DNA of 64,000 nucleotides, from assembly GCA_001179505.1 (NCBI GenBank), contig CDMY01000718.1:62001-126000 (forward strand), in the 5' to 3' direction. Position numbers and translations under genes: made by a program. Under the pieces are notes generated by a model that worked only from the letters and a program-made list of their open reading frames with translations, ran no database searches and had not been told where the DNA came from. How positions within the stretch are numbered: the stretch's first letter is position 1; each line of letters starts with the position of its first letter. Positions 36,900 to 48,700 of the stretch are shown piece after piece. Source of the stretch: Vitrella brassicaformis (Eukaryota; Sar; Vitrellaceae).

Positions 36900-39431
36900 C
36901 TAGGAACGACGCGTTGCAGTTACTTCAACTGAACCCCATTGACTGCGTGTGCCGATGGTGAAGTTGTCACTGACCTCTGTCCGAACGGCCTCACGAACGG
37001 CGTCACGAACGGCCTCGCTGCCATGCACGGTCAGCGTCAAACTCCGCAGGCTCCGCACGCCGCCGACGATGGACGAGATGCCGCCGCGGATGAGCTCGGC
37101 AGCAGCAGAGGCCCCCAAGCCGTCGGGCACTGAGGAATAAGACAGACACGGGAGCAATGCACGCACACAAGATGATCCGCCAGAATCGTCTGTTCCGGTG
37201 CGGTGCATACCTGACAAATGCATGCCTATGCGGCCAATCGACGGGAAGCCGTCCGACCTCCAGCCGTCCAATGCACCCCCAGTGAGACTGACCTCATCAA
37301 CATTGACACTGCCCACCTCCGTCCCCGCCCCGAGGCCCTCCAACACGCCTATCATGCCCCCTGAACTCACACCTCGGCCAATCCACACCCACTCGACCAT
37401 CCTGGGCATCTTCTCTGCCAGCAGCCGACCTGAAGAATCGCCAAGAGCACTGCAGATGTACAGCTCAGTGCCCGTTAGGAACTGCTGCAGGTGGTTGATG
37501 ATGGTGGGCTGCGGTGAAGGGGCGCCGGGAGGGGGGTCGAAACCATGGGCGTTGCGGACAATCACGCGCTCGGCCTTGTCGAATGTGAGTGTCTTGGCGA
37601 TGTCGATGGCCGCCTGGCTGGGGCTGTCGACGGGGTGGGTGAGGTCATGCTGGCTGATGACGTAGTTGATCTGTGTGGCCTCCCTTGCGGCCGCCTGGAT
37701 GGCCATCATGAAGAAGGGGGAGGGGTGGGAGGGGATCGCGTCGCTGTAGAAGAGGGACAGGTCGAAGCGGTGCAGCCTCGAAATCACGGGGTGCGGTGTC
37801 GACGTCACAGTGATGCGCGCGTCGGGCGTGCAGCATTCCTTGACGAGGCTGTCGACTGCGACCAGGGAGTCGATGGCCGTGTGGCCGTAGAGCGGTGGGA
37901 TCTGCACGTGCAGCTCTTTCAGCGACTTGCGGCAGCCGCGAGATGTGAGCACATCCTACAAGACAAACAACACAAGACATGAAATGCGTACCCACAGGCA
38001 CGTGTGCGGCCTCTCTTGTGTGTGATGGCTGCCTACCTTTAGCCGCTCAACTCCCGCCTGGTACCGCTGGTGTGTCTGTCCATCCCGATGCTCAATCATT
38101 CCGATGCTCTGCAGCTGCCGGAGCGGCCCCGGCTGCCCAGCCGCTGCCTTGGGGATGTGCTCGAGCACCGCCGCCCACTGCTTACCCCACAGCTGGCCGC
38201 CCACGCGCTGCAGACACCGTGACGAGCTAATGAAGCTGCCCAGCTCATCCGGCCCCCACCCTGTCTGCTCCACTGTTTCGAGTGACGGCATCCGCCACCC
38301 TCTGTTGGCCAGGTCAGAGTGATGGCGGACGGCTCCTGTGACGGCCTTGAGTGAGGGGAGGGTGGGGGGCTCGGTGAGTAGAGGAGGGGTAGGGGGACGC
38401 TGTCGCTTCTCTGCCCTGCGGCTGATGCTGGTGTTGCCGGTGCTGCCGGTGCTGAAGGTGATGGTCTCGAGCGAACCCTCCGACTTGTGTTGTCGCCCAG
38501 CCGCATGACCCTCCACAACGGCCATCATGTTGTCCAGGCACGACACATCACCCTTGAGTGTGATCAGATTGACGAGCCGTCTGCCTAACTTCAATGCCGC
38601 CTCGCTTGCCGTCTGGCTCCAAAATCGACGGTCTGCATCGGTGGCGGCGTCTATGGTGGCGTGTGTGTGCTGGTGGACGGCTCCGTTGCGGATGGGGGAG
38701 CGGTGCGGGAAGATGGCCGACAGCTCGCGGGGGGTCATGAAGCCAAAGAGTGACACCTGGTGGTCATCGGCAAAACCATCAGGGGCCTGAAAGAGGGAGA
38801 GGGGGGCATAAAAGTGGGCGGGCTGGGCTGCGTGTAGTGCTCACCTTGTGTGTCTTTGGTTTCTTGTTTGGAGGCGTCGTGGTGTCACGTGAGGGGGGCA
38901 GACCGGTGAGGAAGTCGGGGAACCAGCCCCAGGAGTCGGGTCGGTTGTCGAGGGTGTCGTCGGGCCGGACGATCAGGCCAAGTGTCCATCCCGAGCTGTG
39001 CCGCTCCTGGATGCGGACCCTCGTTCCCTCGGCCAGCGAGAGCTGCTGCCCACCACCGCCCTCGGCGGTCCACTCCTCGGCTATCGTCACCTCCACTGCC
39101 GGCACCAGCACCTCAAACCTCTCACGGCAACCGGCAACCTCCGTCATGTGCACCTTGGTCCCTCTACTGGTCTCCTCCGGTCTGCGATCGACGACAGCCG
39201 TCACCCACTTGTGCTTGCCCTCCCTCTTGGTCTTCGACACCATCAGCACACGAGTGCCCTCTCGGTAGCGAGTGAAGGGTGGCATCAGCTGGTGGGTGAG
39301 ACGATCAAGCAAACGAGTCGTCACGTACCCACAACACACCGTGATGATGCATGTGCACTCGTGCCTTATTGGCTCACCGGCAGATGCGGCAGATTGAAGT
39401 GGCAGGCAGATGCTGACGAGACCGCCGCCAT
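36900..39431 (-). CDS. Paralogue B of a local gene family
   Basis: Read on the minus strand from the ATG at 39431 (MAAVSSASACHFNLPHLP). The next exon (about 39289-38846) has two EGTR segments (REGTRVLMVSKTKREGKH and AEGTRVRIQERHSSGWTLG) that look like small SH3/Tudor-like barrels and end in a basic KKPKTHK. Then comes a long exon from about 38789 with an F-box-like start (LFGFMTPRELSAIF) and GWRMPSLETVEQTGWGPDEL, next DVLTSRGCRKSLKELHVQIP, and a last exon ending in the conserved ATRRS (stop at 36902-36900). It shares most of its second half with paralogue A at 22340-25323. The frame of the last exon is intact here and carries an Arg/Glu/Val repeat (three copies of EAVR-like units). Function unknown; an F-box-type adaptor is a weak guess. 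Confidence 0.65.
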
Positions 39432-40134
39432 GGCGCCAGGTCAGTCGAACAGACAAATGCTGACAAGAGGGACACAGAATGGAATGAAGAGAGGGAGATT
39501 TCCATCAGATGAATGCATCGTCATCCACCGTGCTCGGCTTACCGGCTGAGGCTGAGGCTTCTTATCAAAACGCGCTAACCACAGCACTCACGGTGCTCTT
39601 CTATCTTCACCGTAGGTCAAGGGTTTATGGGGTGCAGGGTTTCCTTAGGACATGACATGAAATCCCTCGTCCTTGAGAGATCTCGAGGCGGATCCATCAT
39701 CACTCCGCTCCCCCTGCCACGCACAAGCGGCTGTGGTAAGCACTGGTTGAACCCCACAGAAAGGGATGGAATGCGCTTGACATTAAGGCAACGGTGGGTG
39801 CTCTCCTGTTCATTGATGCACAGATCCGACACAGATCCGTGTGTGGGTCGTCGCCGTCGTTCGATTGGAGCCCAGCGAGGTGACAACACAGATGCACACA
39901 GACCTCACACGATCATGAGTGAGTGCACAATGTTGGTTTTCCCTCATTCGTGTGTGACATCAGACCGAGTGACTGTTCGGAGAGGCGTTGCTTGAGAGAT
40001 CTACTTGCGAGACGAACCACCGAGAAAGAGGTGAGTCGTTGGGGATGGATACAGTGAGGAGAAAAAGGAGACATCTGTGTGCATCTCGTGCTCCTTTGTG
40101 CCTTGTCTGTCTGTGCAGACAGGCACCAACAGCA
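39432..40134. other. Divergent intergenic stretch with duplicated 5' flank
   Basis: Upstream of paralogue B there is a likely non-coding 5' exon: on the minus strand its donor is near 39542, and matching sequence lies upstream of paralogue A. A probable 5' UTR intron of the + strand gene at 40135 ends at gtgcag near 40119. No other gene was seen. Confidence 0.5.
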
Positions 40135-40503
40135 ATGGGAGGCGGAGGCAGTGCCGCACGTGACCCGTGTGCGTTCAACGGCAACACCGGCGTGTCCAGC
40201 CCCCCGCCGTACTCTGCCCGCATGTCGCAGTTCGGATCCTCAGGCGGGGGCAGAGGCATGGGAGGCCGCGGTGCCAGCAATGGGTCACTGCGCGGTGGTC
40301 CGCGGTCGTCGGCGCCTTGCATGCGGCCTCTCGCCATCGTGAATGCCGATTCGGGTGTGGTGCCGGCCACCCGACGGCTCAGCGAGGCCCCGACACACAT
40401 CGCCACGGAGCCACGGGTGCCGCTCAAGACGCGCTGGCCGGTGAATGTGCCCGTCATCGGCAAGGCAGCCACCAACACAGACACCACACTGCTTCGCGAG
40501 TAG
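40135..40503 (+). CDS. Small Gly/Ser-rich protein with a possible N-myristoylation site
   Basis: A single-exon frame of 122 residues. It starts MGGGGSAARDP: Gly at position 2 and Ser at position 6 fit the N-myristoyltransferase consensus, so membrane attachment is plausible. The remainder is Gly, Ser, Pro and Arg-rich and low in hydrophobic residues (for example GSSGGGRGMGGRGASNGSLR), with no domain recognised. An upstream intron (about 40031-40119) would place the ATG near the start of the second exon. The frame is open upstream to 39988, but only weakly coding. It could be a small dual-acylated scaffold; function unknown. Confidence 0.5.
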   Translation: MGGGGSAARDPCAFNGNTGVSSPPPYSARMSQFGSSGGGRGMGGRGASNGSLRGGPRSSAPCMRPLAIVNADSGVVPATRRLSEAPTHIATEPRVPLKTRWPVNVPVIGKAATNTDTTLLRE

Positions 40504-41574
40504 ACAGGAAGGCGGTAGGATCGTAGGCGCGCTCCCACGCTCTCAGTCGCGCACTGCGTACGTACGTGTGCTGTTTGCGTGCGGACTATCTTTTTTCTCA
40601 CTGCCCTGTGTGTACATTACATGTGTAAGTACACGTGCGTGTGTGTATACATGCACGCGCACTGTTCGTGCGCGACATGAAGAGTTTTCCCTTATTTGCA
40701 TGTCAGCTTTTTTGCGGCATTTTTCCGCTGCCAGCGGCTTGGTCTCATTCCTCTTCGCGTCGGTTGGGATGCCGACAGACAGCGCCGCCTCACAGACAGA
40801 CAGACAGACGGATGTGAGGGCGTGCGCGCATGTAGTTCATGCATGATGCATACTGACTGACTGACTGACTGACTGACAATTTTTTCTGACCAATATATTG
40901 CTTTGAGGGGTCCTCTTTCTTTCCTTTCGTCTGATGGACGGACAGACGGCAACGTGCGAGTTGGCGGCTCAGCGAGGCAGTGGGGAGGAGCTGTGCCAGC
41001 TGTATTACAGACATTCTTGTGTTGGGCAGGAAGTCACCCGTCTGCTGCTTGGGGCGGTCGGGTGGGCGCGACGTGGAGAACGGCGCGGGTCGGGGGGCTG
41101 CTCCCTCCTGGCTCACTGCGTACTCGCTTGCCCGACCCATTCGTCCGTCCTAGAGCCCACATGCAGTGTGCAGATGAAGCAACAGGGCAGGGGAGAGAGT
41201 GGTTGAAATGGGGTGTGTTGGCTATCAACCTTTCTTCATTTCGTTTTTGCAGCGAAGACACTCACGATGTGTTTTCTTTTGAATCGAATGGGCACTACGG
41301 GAGAAAACGCACCGCACGAAACAATCACACGCACATGGGAAGAGCTCGCGTTATTCCTGCAACAGGATAAGGAATTTCGCCCGTTGTCCTACGAACGATT
41401 CACCTCTCCGTCGTTCCCGCCTCGATACTGCTGCTTCCCGGTGTCCACATCAGCTGGGGTCACCCTCGCCAACCGAGCAGCATCCGTGAGAGAGAGAGAT
41501 GGAGCACCCACACGCAGACACCAGACAAGTATGCAGGCATTCTCTGTGCATGCTGATCAGACTGGAGGCAAGAC
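40504..41574. other. Stretch without a supported gene
   Basis: Contains an actg tandem repeat near 40851-40877 and T-rich sequence near 40590-40710. An open frame around 41213-41500 (including ETITRTWEELALFLQQDKEF) could be an upstream exon of the ART-like gene at 41575 or a small separate gene; I cannot show either. Confidence 0.4.
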
Positions 41575-41898
41575 ATGGGCACTCTGTATCATCAGACCGA
41601 CAGCAATGCAGCGGCGTCCATCCAGCAGTCTGGCCAGATGCTGCCAGGCGGGAGCGGCGTGGTCGGACCGGCCATCTACTTCGCCACCTCCATAGGAGCG
41701 ACTGACGGCCTTGCCCGCCGTCGTGGCTATGTGGTGACGGCGAATGTCTCCCTGGGGCGGCACATGGTGATCTCTTCCGGCCAAGCGCCGAGAGACGTGC
41801 GGGGGCAGGGGTATGACTCGGTATACGTGGCAGACAGGCAGATATACGCAGTGTACAATACGCGACATGTGCAGGTGCTTCATGTTGCCCCACGATAG
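41575..41898 (+). CDS. Small PARP-fold ADP-ribosyltransferase-like (GIG2-like) protein
   Basis: A 107-residue frame from ATG 41575 to the stop at 41898. It has the order of a minimal PARP-type ADP-ribosyltransferase: LYHQTDSNAAASIQQSGQML (the H of the H-Y-x triad), VVGPAIYFATS (the Tyr), a strand VTANVSLGRHMVIS, then GYDSVYVADRQIYAVYNTRHV. This resembles the small GIG2-like branch of the fold known from fish and many protists. The residue at the third triad position is not a clear Glu, so mono-ADP-ribosylation, or no activity, is more likely than polymer synthesis. It has an in-frame upstream stop at 41554 and so is self-contained unless spliced from an upstream exon ending in cag. It lies about 7 kb from an intact PARG and 8.5 kb from a PARG relic. 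Confidence 0.65.
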   Translation: MGTLYHQTDSNAAASIQQSGQMLPGGSGVVGPAIYFATSIGATDGLARRRGYVVTANVSLGRHMVISSGQAPRDVRGQGYDSVYVADRQIYAVYNTRHVQVLHVAPR

Positions 41899-43235
41899 GG
41901 CGCTGTGGCCTCTTTTGCACGCAGGGGGATGGGAAGATGTCGATGTGTATGTTTGCTATCTGTGTGTTCCTCGCTGACGCGTGGCCGACGGGTGAGACAA
42001 TGGCTGGTGGGTGCGCCGTTTTGTTTTGCTGCATGATGAACATCCGTTGTCTGTGTGAACGAAAAATGCACTCTTCCAATAAATATCCATCCATTCATCT
42101 CTCTGTGCTCTTCGTCGCTTTCACGTGGGGCCCTTCAAGTTGCGATCTCAGCGGGGGCAAATTTGAAGCAGGGCAACGGCAGCCCCTCTCGTTTGACGTG
42201 TCTTCTCGAGAAAGAACAGCAACTGCGGGCCGTCGATGAATCGCAGCGCATGAGAGGGGTTAAGAATCCTGGACCACCTGGACCAGGCATATGTACCTTC
42301 CCCTGCTTCGTAGCATAGGAGTCAAGATTGTGATGCATGAATGGAATGGATTACCGAGGAGGGCGGCCACATGCAGATGCGCACATTCACACCTCTGTTT
42401 GCACATCTGCAATGCTGTTTCTTTTCTGCATGTGACTCTTTGTGTATTCTTCAGGCTTCCGTGTCGTCCCCCCTGCGGGACTCGTTCGGTCCTCGCCGGC
42501 GCCTCGATGGAGGCAATGGATGCTGGGCGATTTTCATCGTTGGGCTCTCCTCTGTGCAAGTGCCTCGGGGGGACAGAGAGCACGTCGGTTGCACCCAGCC
42601 ACGTATCTCTGGGGACGCTCCTACGCTCCCGCCCGCTCATTTCGTTTCCTGCTCGGGCTGCGTCAGTCCAGTCGCACCGAGACAGACATTCATCCTCGTT
42701 TTTCGTCTCTTCCCTGCCTCTCCGTCAGGCAGTTTCCTCTCTTCGTTCCTCTCATCGTTCCTCTCGTCGTTTCTCTCATCGTTCTTGTGAACGAGCGATG
42801 TACGTAGCGTCCCGTCCGTCCATCTGAGCACAGGTGAGAAGAAGAAGACAAGCATCACATTAATTTATTTGATCGGCTGTCCTTTGCAAATAGGGCCTCG
42901 TTGGAGGTGCTGCTCGGTCGGGCCTATCTCGCGAGAAGAGGCGGGCCTCTTATCGTCTCAATCGATTCCTTCCACCACGTGACTTTCCTCCGCCGTTCTC
43001 GATGGAGAACTGGAGGAGAGGGGCGCTGGTCGGAATACGTGCCTTCCCAGCAAGGTGAGTTACATGGACTTGTTTCGTGCTCTTGCGTGTGGGCCGCCCT
43101 CCTCATTCATGTGTAAGTGTCGTGCGAGTGGTGAAATGAGCTTTCTTTTGATTTTGACCTGACGCACGAGTGAAACATCCATCCATGGAGTCAACTTGCG
43201 CTGCCGACCCAAACATCCACGCAGAAGCACACCCT
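41899..43235. other. Stretch with weak open frames only
   Basis: A + strand frame near 42513-42827 starts MEAMDAGRFSSLGSPLCKCL and is Ser/Arg-rich; its end overlaps a tctcatcgttcc tandem repeat (about 42735-42785). A further open stretch lies at 42900-43060. Splice-like sites occur (ttcag near 42450, gtgagt near 43060), so a poorly conserved gene is possible. I cannot support a product. Confidence 0.35.
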
Positions 43236-45700
43236 TCACGCTTCTTCACTGGTCACGCTTTTCCTTCTCATGAAAGCTCTGGCAGGCAGCAGTCGTTTCA
43301 CTCTCTTCCAGAAAACCCCCCATCGCGACACACTCTCTCCTTCACGAGACGCATCACTCCCATGTCGTTTCTTTCTTTCCCCGTCCCGCCCCATACAGGA
43401 CTCGATTACATCTGCCTTGACACCATCAGCAGAGCGTGGATCGCCCGCCGCCTCACTTCTAGCGCTCGTCACTGCAGGCTGACACGCAGAATGCTGACCG
43501 TGCACGAATGGCGGTCTCGGGGCGAGGGAGATTGAGAAAGGCACACGGTTTGAGTGGCGGTATGGGGGGAAAGAGGAAGGACCCGCAGATGGAGCATGGA
43601 ATGGACAGACAGATGGTGGACAATTCGCGAACGTGTCCTCATCGGGGATGCTGCTGTCCGATCTCCGTGACGGAAGGGAAGCCACAGCCGCAGACTCGGC
43701 GTCTCTCCCGCTGCTGCGGTTTTTTCCTCTCTCCACCACTCTCTCCGGAGCGCGCCGTGCTGGGAGAAAAGTGCTGTCCAGACCTCCAGCCTTCATATAC
43801 TCTTCGATCGCCCCGTCGACACACGATCTGTTGCCTTCGCTGGATGTAGGCATTGGCGACAGCAGGAGGGCAGGTTGTCGCATCAGAGTGCGCAGGCGGG
43901 ATGGTGAGTGGTCGATAACTGGGTGGTCTGGTGGGAGTGGGTGCGGCAAGTGGTCGGTATGTCCGAGGAATCCCAAGACTTCGATCATGACCCGCCCCGC
44001 CTGCTCGAGAGCCATACAGTGGCCACCATTTGGGATAACGCGAAGGCTGGAGCACAGAGACAGACAGACAGACGGACAGACAGGCATTTGTATCGTAGAT
44101 GCCTATTTGCGTGGATGAGCACTCACGTGGCATTGGGCAGGCACTCGCTAGCAATGAAGCAGCAGGGGTCAAATGGGCACGTCTGATCTTCTTCACCTGC
44201 ACACAGAGGGGGCAGGTATGCACGTCTGTCTGGACGACGAGAGACATGCCTTCCTCCGCTTACCCCAGAGCAGCAGCACCGGTCTGGGATACTGCCCCAC
44301 CTCCCTGAAGACTTCCTCCATCGACGCCAGAGGAAAGTGACGCAACGTGGACAGCAAGCCCTGTGAGCAAACATGTAAAAACAATCGCGGGTGTGTACGT
44401 CTAGTACGTCCCCCGTCTCTTCCTACATTGATGTATCCCGGCGTGTTGTCGGCCTGCCATGCCGTGACACTCCTCATCAGCAGGCACCCCGGATGCTCAG
44501 TGTCATCAAAGTCTCCGACCACAGCACTTAGCAAAAGACGACCCTACAAGGGCAAGACAGCCGCACGTATTGTCGATTCAGAACACGTATCTGAACCTGG
44601 AATGCTTACCAGTGTGTTGATGATCGCCTCGCCCAGCCATGGCACTTTCAGCACACTCAGAAGGGGTGAGGTGACCCCCGGCAGCCCTGCCGGCGCCACT
44701 AGCAGCAATCGCCGGACAAGCTTCGGATACCTGCCATGATCACACCAAAATGAAGGTAAGCCTGAGACAAAAACCATGTGAGAGTTGCCCGCTCATACCT
44801 TTGAGCAAGCGTCAATGCAATGGCGCCCCCAAGCGACAAGCCCAGCAGAGTAATCCCCCCACTGACGTCAGCAAGACCCAGCTTGTCCAGCAAATGGTAC
44901 AGCTGATCAGCAAACAACACCTGAGACAGACACACGCGGGCAACAAATTTCTCTTGTGTGTCTGCTGCACAAGTGAAGTTTATCTCTTGTGTGGGGTCAC
45001 GTGTGAGCAAGGGGGCTGCGACGGCGGATATGGGCTGCGCCCGCGGCCGAAAAGGTCGAAAAGCAGCACTCTGAAGGGATACCAAATTGAATGATCACCG
45101 TCTCAATGTGATATGTGTTCTGCTGCACGGATGTTTTCGCACCTGTGGTTGCGTTGTATGAGACACTCGGCGAGTGGAGCCACTGATGCGGCGAAAGAAG
45201 TGATACCAGGCATAATCACAACCAACTTGCCGGTGGCCGGGCCCTGCCGGAAACAGACGACCACACAACACATAGCGCACTTGTGTCACAGTCCATCCGT
45301 CTGAGCAGACCTTGAGATGGTAATACGTTGCTCCCTCCACCGCCCATGTCTTGCCCCCGTGATCAACACCGTATTTCATCCGCACGTAGCCCTCTGAGTC
45401 GTCGCCATCTCCTCCTCTGGGCCATGGTATGCCATCGACGAGGCCCCACGGCCCTGGGCCATAGAAATCCACCACCCCGGGTGGCGGCACGAACGGCACA
45501 ACAGATAGATGCTCGTCGTCATGCCCATCATTGCTGCCGGATGCTCCTCCACCGTCCTCATGCAGAGCAGCATCGTTGCTATTTGTTCTTCCGCGTTCGG
45601 TCCCGACGCGTCTGCATGCTGGGGGAAGTGACGGTCCTGGCGTGGCATGCTCCTCCTCTTCGATGGATGGCTCTCGACGCGTGATGACCAGCGGACTCAT
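43236..45700 (-). CDS. Alpha/beta hydrolase
   Basis: Read on the minus strand from the ATG at 45700 to the stop at 43238-43236, in about nine exons. The N-terminal 100 residues are acidic and low complexity. The fold then follows: KLVVIMPGITSFAASVAPL (oxyanion region), RVLLFDLFGRGRSPYP, VLFADQLYHLLDKLGL, the nucleophile elbow LLGLSLGGAIALTLAQRY (Gly-Leu-Ser-Leu-Gly), RLLLVAPAGLPG, RPVLLLWGEEDQTCP (acid Asp) and RVIPNGGHCMALEQ (catalytic His). The Ser-Asp-His triad is complete, so it should be an active esterase, lipase or epoxide-hydrolase-like enzyme; the substrate is unknown. A disordered basic Ser-rich tail of about 230 residues follows the fold and ends RVKRLLPARAFMRRKSVT. Its start codon is 35 bases from the CLC gene. 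Confidence 0.85.
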
Positions 45701-45735
45701 TCGGGAGGAAGCTCGAAGGCGGCAGCAGCGGTTTC
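45701..45735. promoter_or_regulatory. 35-base gap between divergent start codons
   Basis: Only 35 bases separate the ATG of the alpha/beta hydrolase (45700, minus) and the first ATG of the CLC gene (45736, plus). Either the two 5' UTRs overlap or the true CLC start is a later in-frame ATG, such as those near 45778 and 45793. Confidence 0.4.
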
Positions 45736-48700
45736 ATGGACCCCCCAAACCTGCGAGCTAGCCACGAGATTCTCCAAATGGAGGCCGCAGACATGGAGGA
45801 TGACGAAGCGCTGAGGCGGGCGCACCCATTGCAATCGCCACAATGTGACACTGCTGAATCAGATCTCTCCAGATCTCGCTCATCTCGGAGGCTGCCGCAT
45901 TTGTCATTGCTAATACTGCCCATCCTGTTTATTCAATGCGCGCACTCGGCCCAGCCCGACAGCGCTCTCTGTTCATCTTTCATTCCGCCTCTCTATCTTT
46001 CGCCCAGCCGGCCCTTTGCTCCCCATCTGCAGAGGAGGCGCGTTGTGCAGTCGACCACCACGCAGACCGACCCTGCTCTCAAGAAAAAGGAGGATATTGC
46101 GGCCGAGGAGAACGCGCCGAAAGCGAGGAAGTTCTTTCTGCCGAGGCCGAGGCGGCCACGGAAGGGCTTCGCTGCGGAGAGTGCGTACTTGTCGACGGCG
46201 ATTCTAACAGGTGAGGAATGCACTTGCGGTTCGTCCATCACAGCAAGATCTGCAGTGCACTGTGTGCGTGGTATGAGTGTATGTCAGGTGTGCTCACCGG
46301 TCTGTCGGTGACTGCATTCAAGCGGTCGATCAATCTGGTGCAGGGCCTGACCTACGGGGATCTCGCCAAGGTCGTCACGCCGTCGCTCGGCATACTGGGA
46401 GGTGGGCAAACTTCAAACACCTCACACAGACAGGTGCGTGAGTGGTCGTGTCTGTGTGGTTCCTCAGCTGCGCTGTTGGTGCCGGCGTTGGGCGGCCTGC
46501 TTGTCGGGATTTTGAGGGAGCTTGTGGGCTTCACCCCAGGTGAGCTGATGCGCGAATGTGAACACCTTCTTGATGCATACTGTCCATCTGTTGTGTCAGG
46601 TCTGAAGGGCAGCTTGAACGAGGTGGACAACCGTAAGAACTGTGCCTTCCAAAAGCAACTCGCCAAATCCGGGGCAGGGTGAGGAGGCACTTCACTGCAT
46701 GTGATCAGCGGATACGTGTCTGTGCACATGCCTTCATGTATGAGTGTGCCATCAGGGTGGCGACTTTGGGCACAGGGTGTTCCCTCGGCCCGGAGGGACC
46801 TGCCGTCGAGCTTGGCGTCTCGTGCTCACGACTTGTGTCGCAGGTATGAGTGAAGGGCATGTCAGTGAACCGTGAGGTTGCCTGAACATGGTGTCGTATT
46901 CGTGTGTGTGTACGACAGTTCTTTTCGATGTCGCTCGACAGACGTCGCCAGCTGCTGAGTGCTGGTGCAGCTGCGGGCGTGGCCGCTGGCTTCAACGCTC
47001 CCGTGGCAGGTACGGCGAATGGGCCAAGGACCTCCCAACATTGCAAATGCTTCGTTGCTTGCTCAGGTGTGTTTTTCGCCCTTGAGATTGTGACGGCGGC
47101 CAAAGACAACGTGGGCGTGCCGCGAACGAGCATTGCAGGCACCGTGTTGTGCGCTGTCGTGTCTGCCCTGACCGCCCGGATCGGGCTGGCCGAGACTCTG
47201 GCTTTCGTGCCTCCCCCCTCCTACTCGCTGCTGAACCCTTTGGTGGAACTCCCGCTCTATGTGGGCCTTGGTGAGAGAGGAACAGACTGACCCGTTGTGC
47301 ATGAAGGAGTGCTCTTCTGTGGGATCATATGTGTCATTGTGTGTGTGTCTACAGGTGCTGTGTCTGGTGCTGTGTCCATTTTATTCAAGAGGGCACTCGA
47401 GAGTGCTGAACTCGCCTTCGAAGGTACGTGGGCGTGGATACACTTTCATGATATATTCATGATCGACAATCGCATTAGTTGGCTGCATCAGGTGCTGTGT
47501 CCCGGTTCAAGTGGATGCAACGTGTCCCTCGCATCCTCAAGCCCGTCATCGGCGGTCTGCTGTGCGGCGTGGTGGGCTTCTGGTTCCCACAGGTGCTCTT
47601 CTCCCAGTACGGCACGCTGGACAAGGTGCTCACGTCAGCGAGCGACCCCGCCAGCTCACTCATCCTGCTGCTCTTCCTGAAAATGGTCATGACCGCCATC
47701 TCTGCCGGCAGGTGGGACCTTCAGCCAGCGAGCCAGATCGATGAGTGCTGTGTGACTGACATTCCCTTGTCTGTGTGTGAGTATTCAGTGGTTTGGTGGG
47801 CGGCACATTTGCCCCATCTCTCTTTCTCGGAGCCGTCGCCGGCGCAGCCTACCAGAAAGTCCTCGCGCCAGCCACAGAACAGTGAGCAACTACTGCACAA
47901 GCCCCGACCCCCTGGCATGATCCAATTCTTTCTCTGTAGAGTTGTCGGTTTGGCAGCTGGTCTGCCCTTGTTCCAGAGTGTGCTTGGCGGTGAGGGCGTG
48001 GCTCCTGCAGGGGCATACGCACTTGTGGGGGCCGCGTCCGTACTCTCTGCTGGTGGGCCGAATGAGACATACTTACGGCCTGCATCCATCCATTCACCAT
48101 TGTGTTTGTGTGTCCAGTGTACCGTGCTCCCCTGACCGGCACGCTTCTCTTGTTCGAGCTGACGCACAACTACGACATTGTGCTGCCGGCTGGTGCGTCG
48201 GCGGGGCTGGGCAGCCTTCTCGCTGAGCTGGCAGACAGACCCAGAAGATACATCGACCAGGTGCACGAGATCCACACACACGTCTCCACCCGTCTCGCAA
48301 TTACTCTGATGTCTTTCTCAGATCCGCACAAAGCCACGGCCGACCCCAATTCCCGTCCCCCCGCCCCCGGCCCCCCAAGTGCCGCTTCCCCCTCTGCCAG
48401 CGGTGCCGCCAACCACACTCACCGCTGGCCATGTCGCGCAGCCACAGGCGCCCGCCAAGACAGTGGAGGCGCCCGAGCCCGCTGCTGTGTCGGCGGTCAA
48501 GGGTGAGAAGGAGCTGCCTGACCGGATTATAGAGGAGCTTGACGAGCTGGTGGATGACACGCTGCCTCTGTCGCTGCCCGCAAACGATATCAGGGGCGTC
48601 CTCGACGACATACCGGTACGAAACCACACATGCAGGGATGTGTGTCTGCGCCACGTGTCTGTATCTGTGTGTGTTGTCAGGTGGAAGCAGGCCTGGTGCC

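Noticed and set aside
36559-36900. Open frames over the catcc repeats upstream of paralogue B's 3' end
   Set aside because: They consist of translated simple repeats (MDGWM-type and its reverse) and occur wherever these repeats do.
42735-42785. CRISPR-like short repeats
   Set aside because: The units are contiguous 12-base tandem repeats without spacers, in a eukaryotic intron-rich setting.
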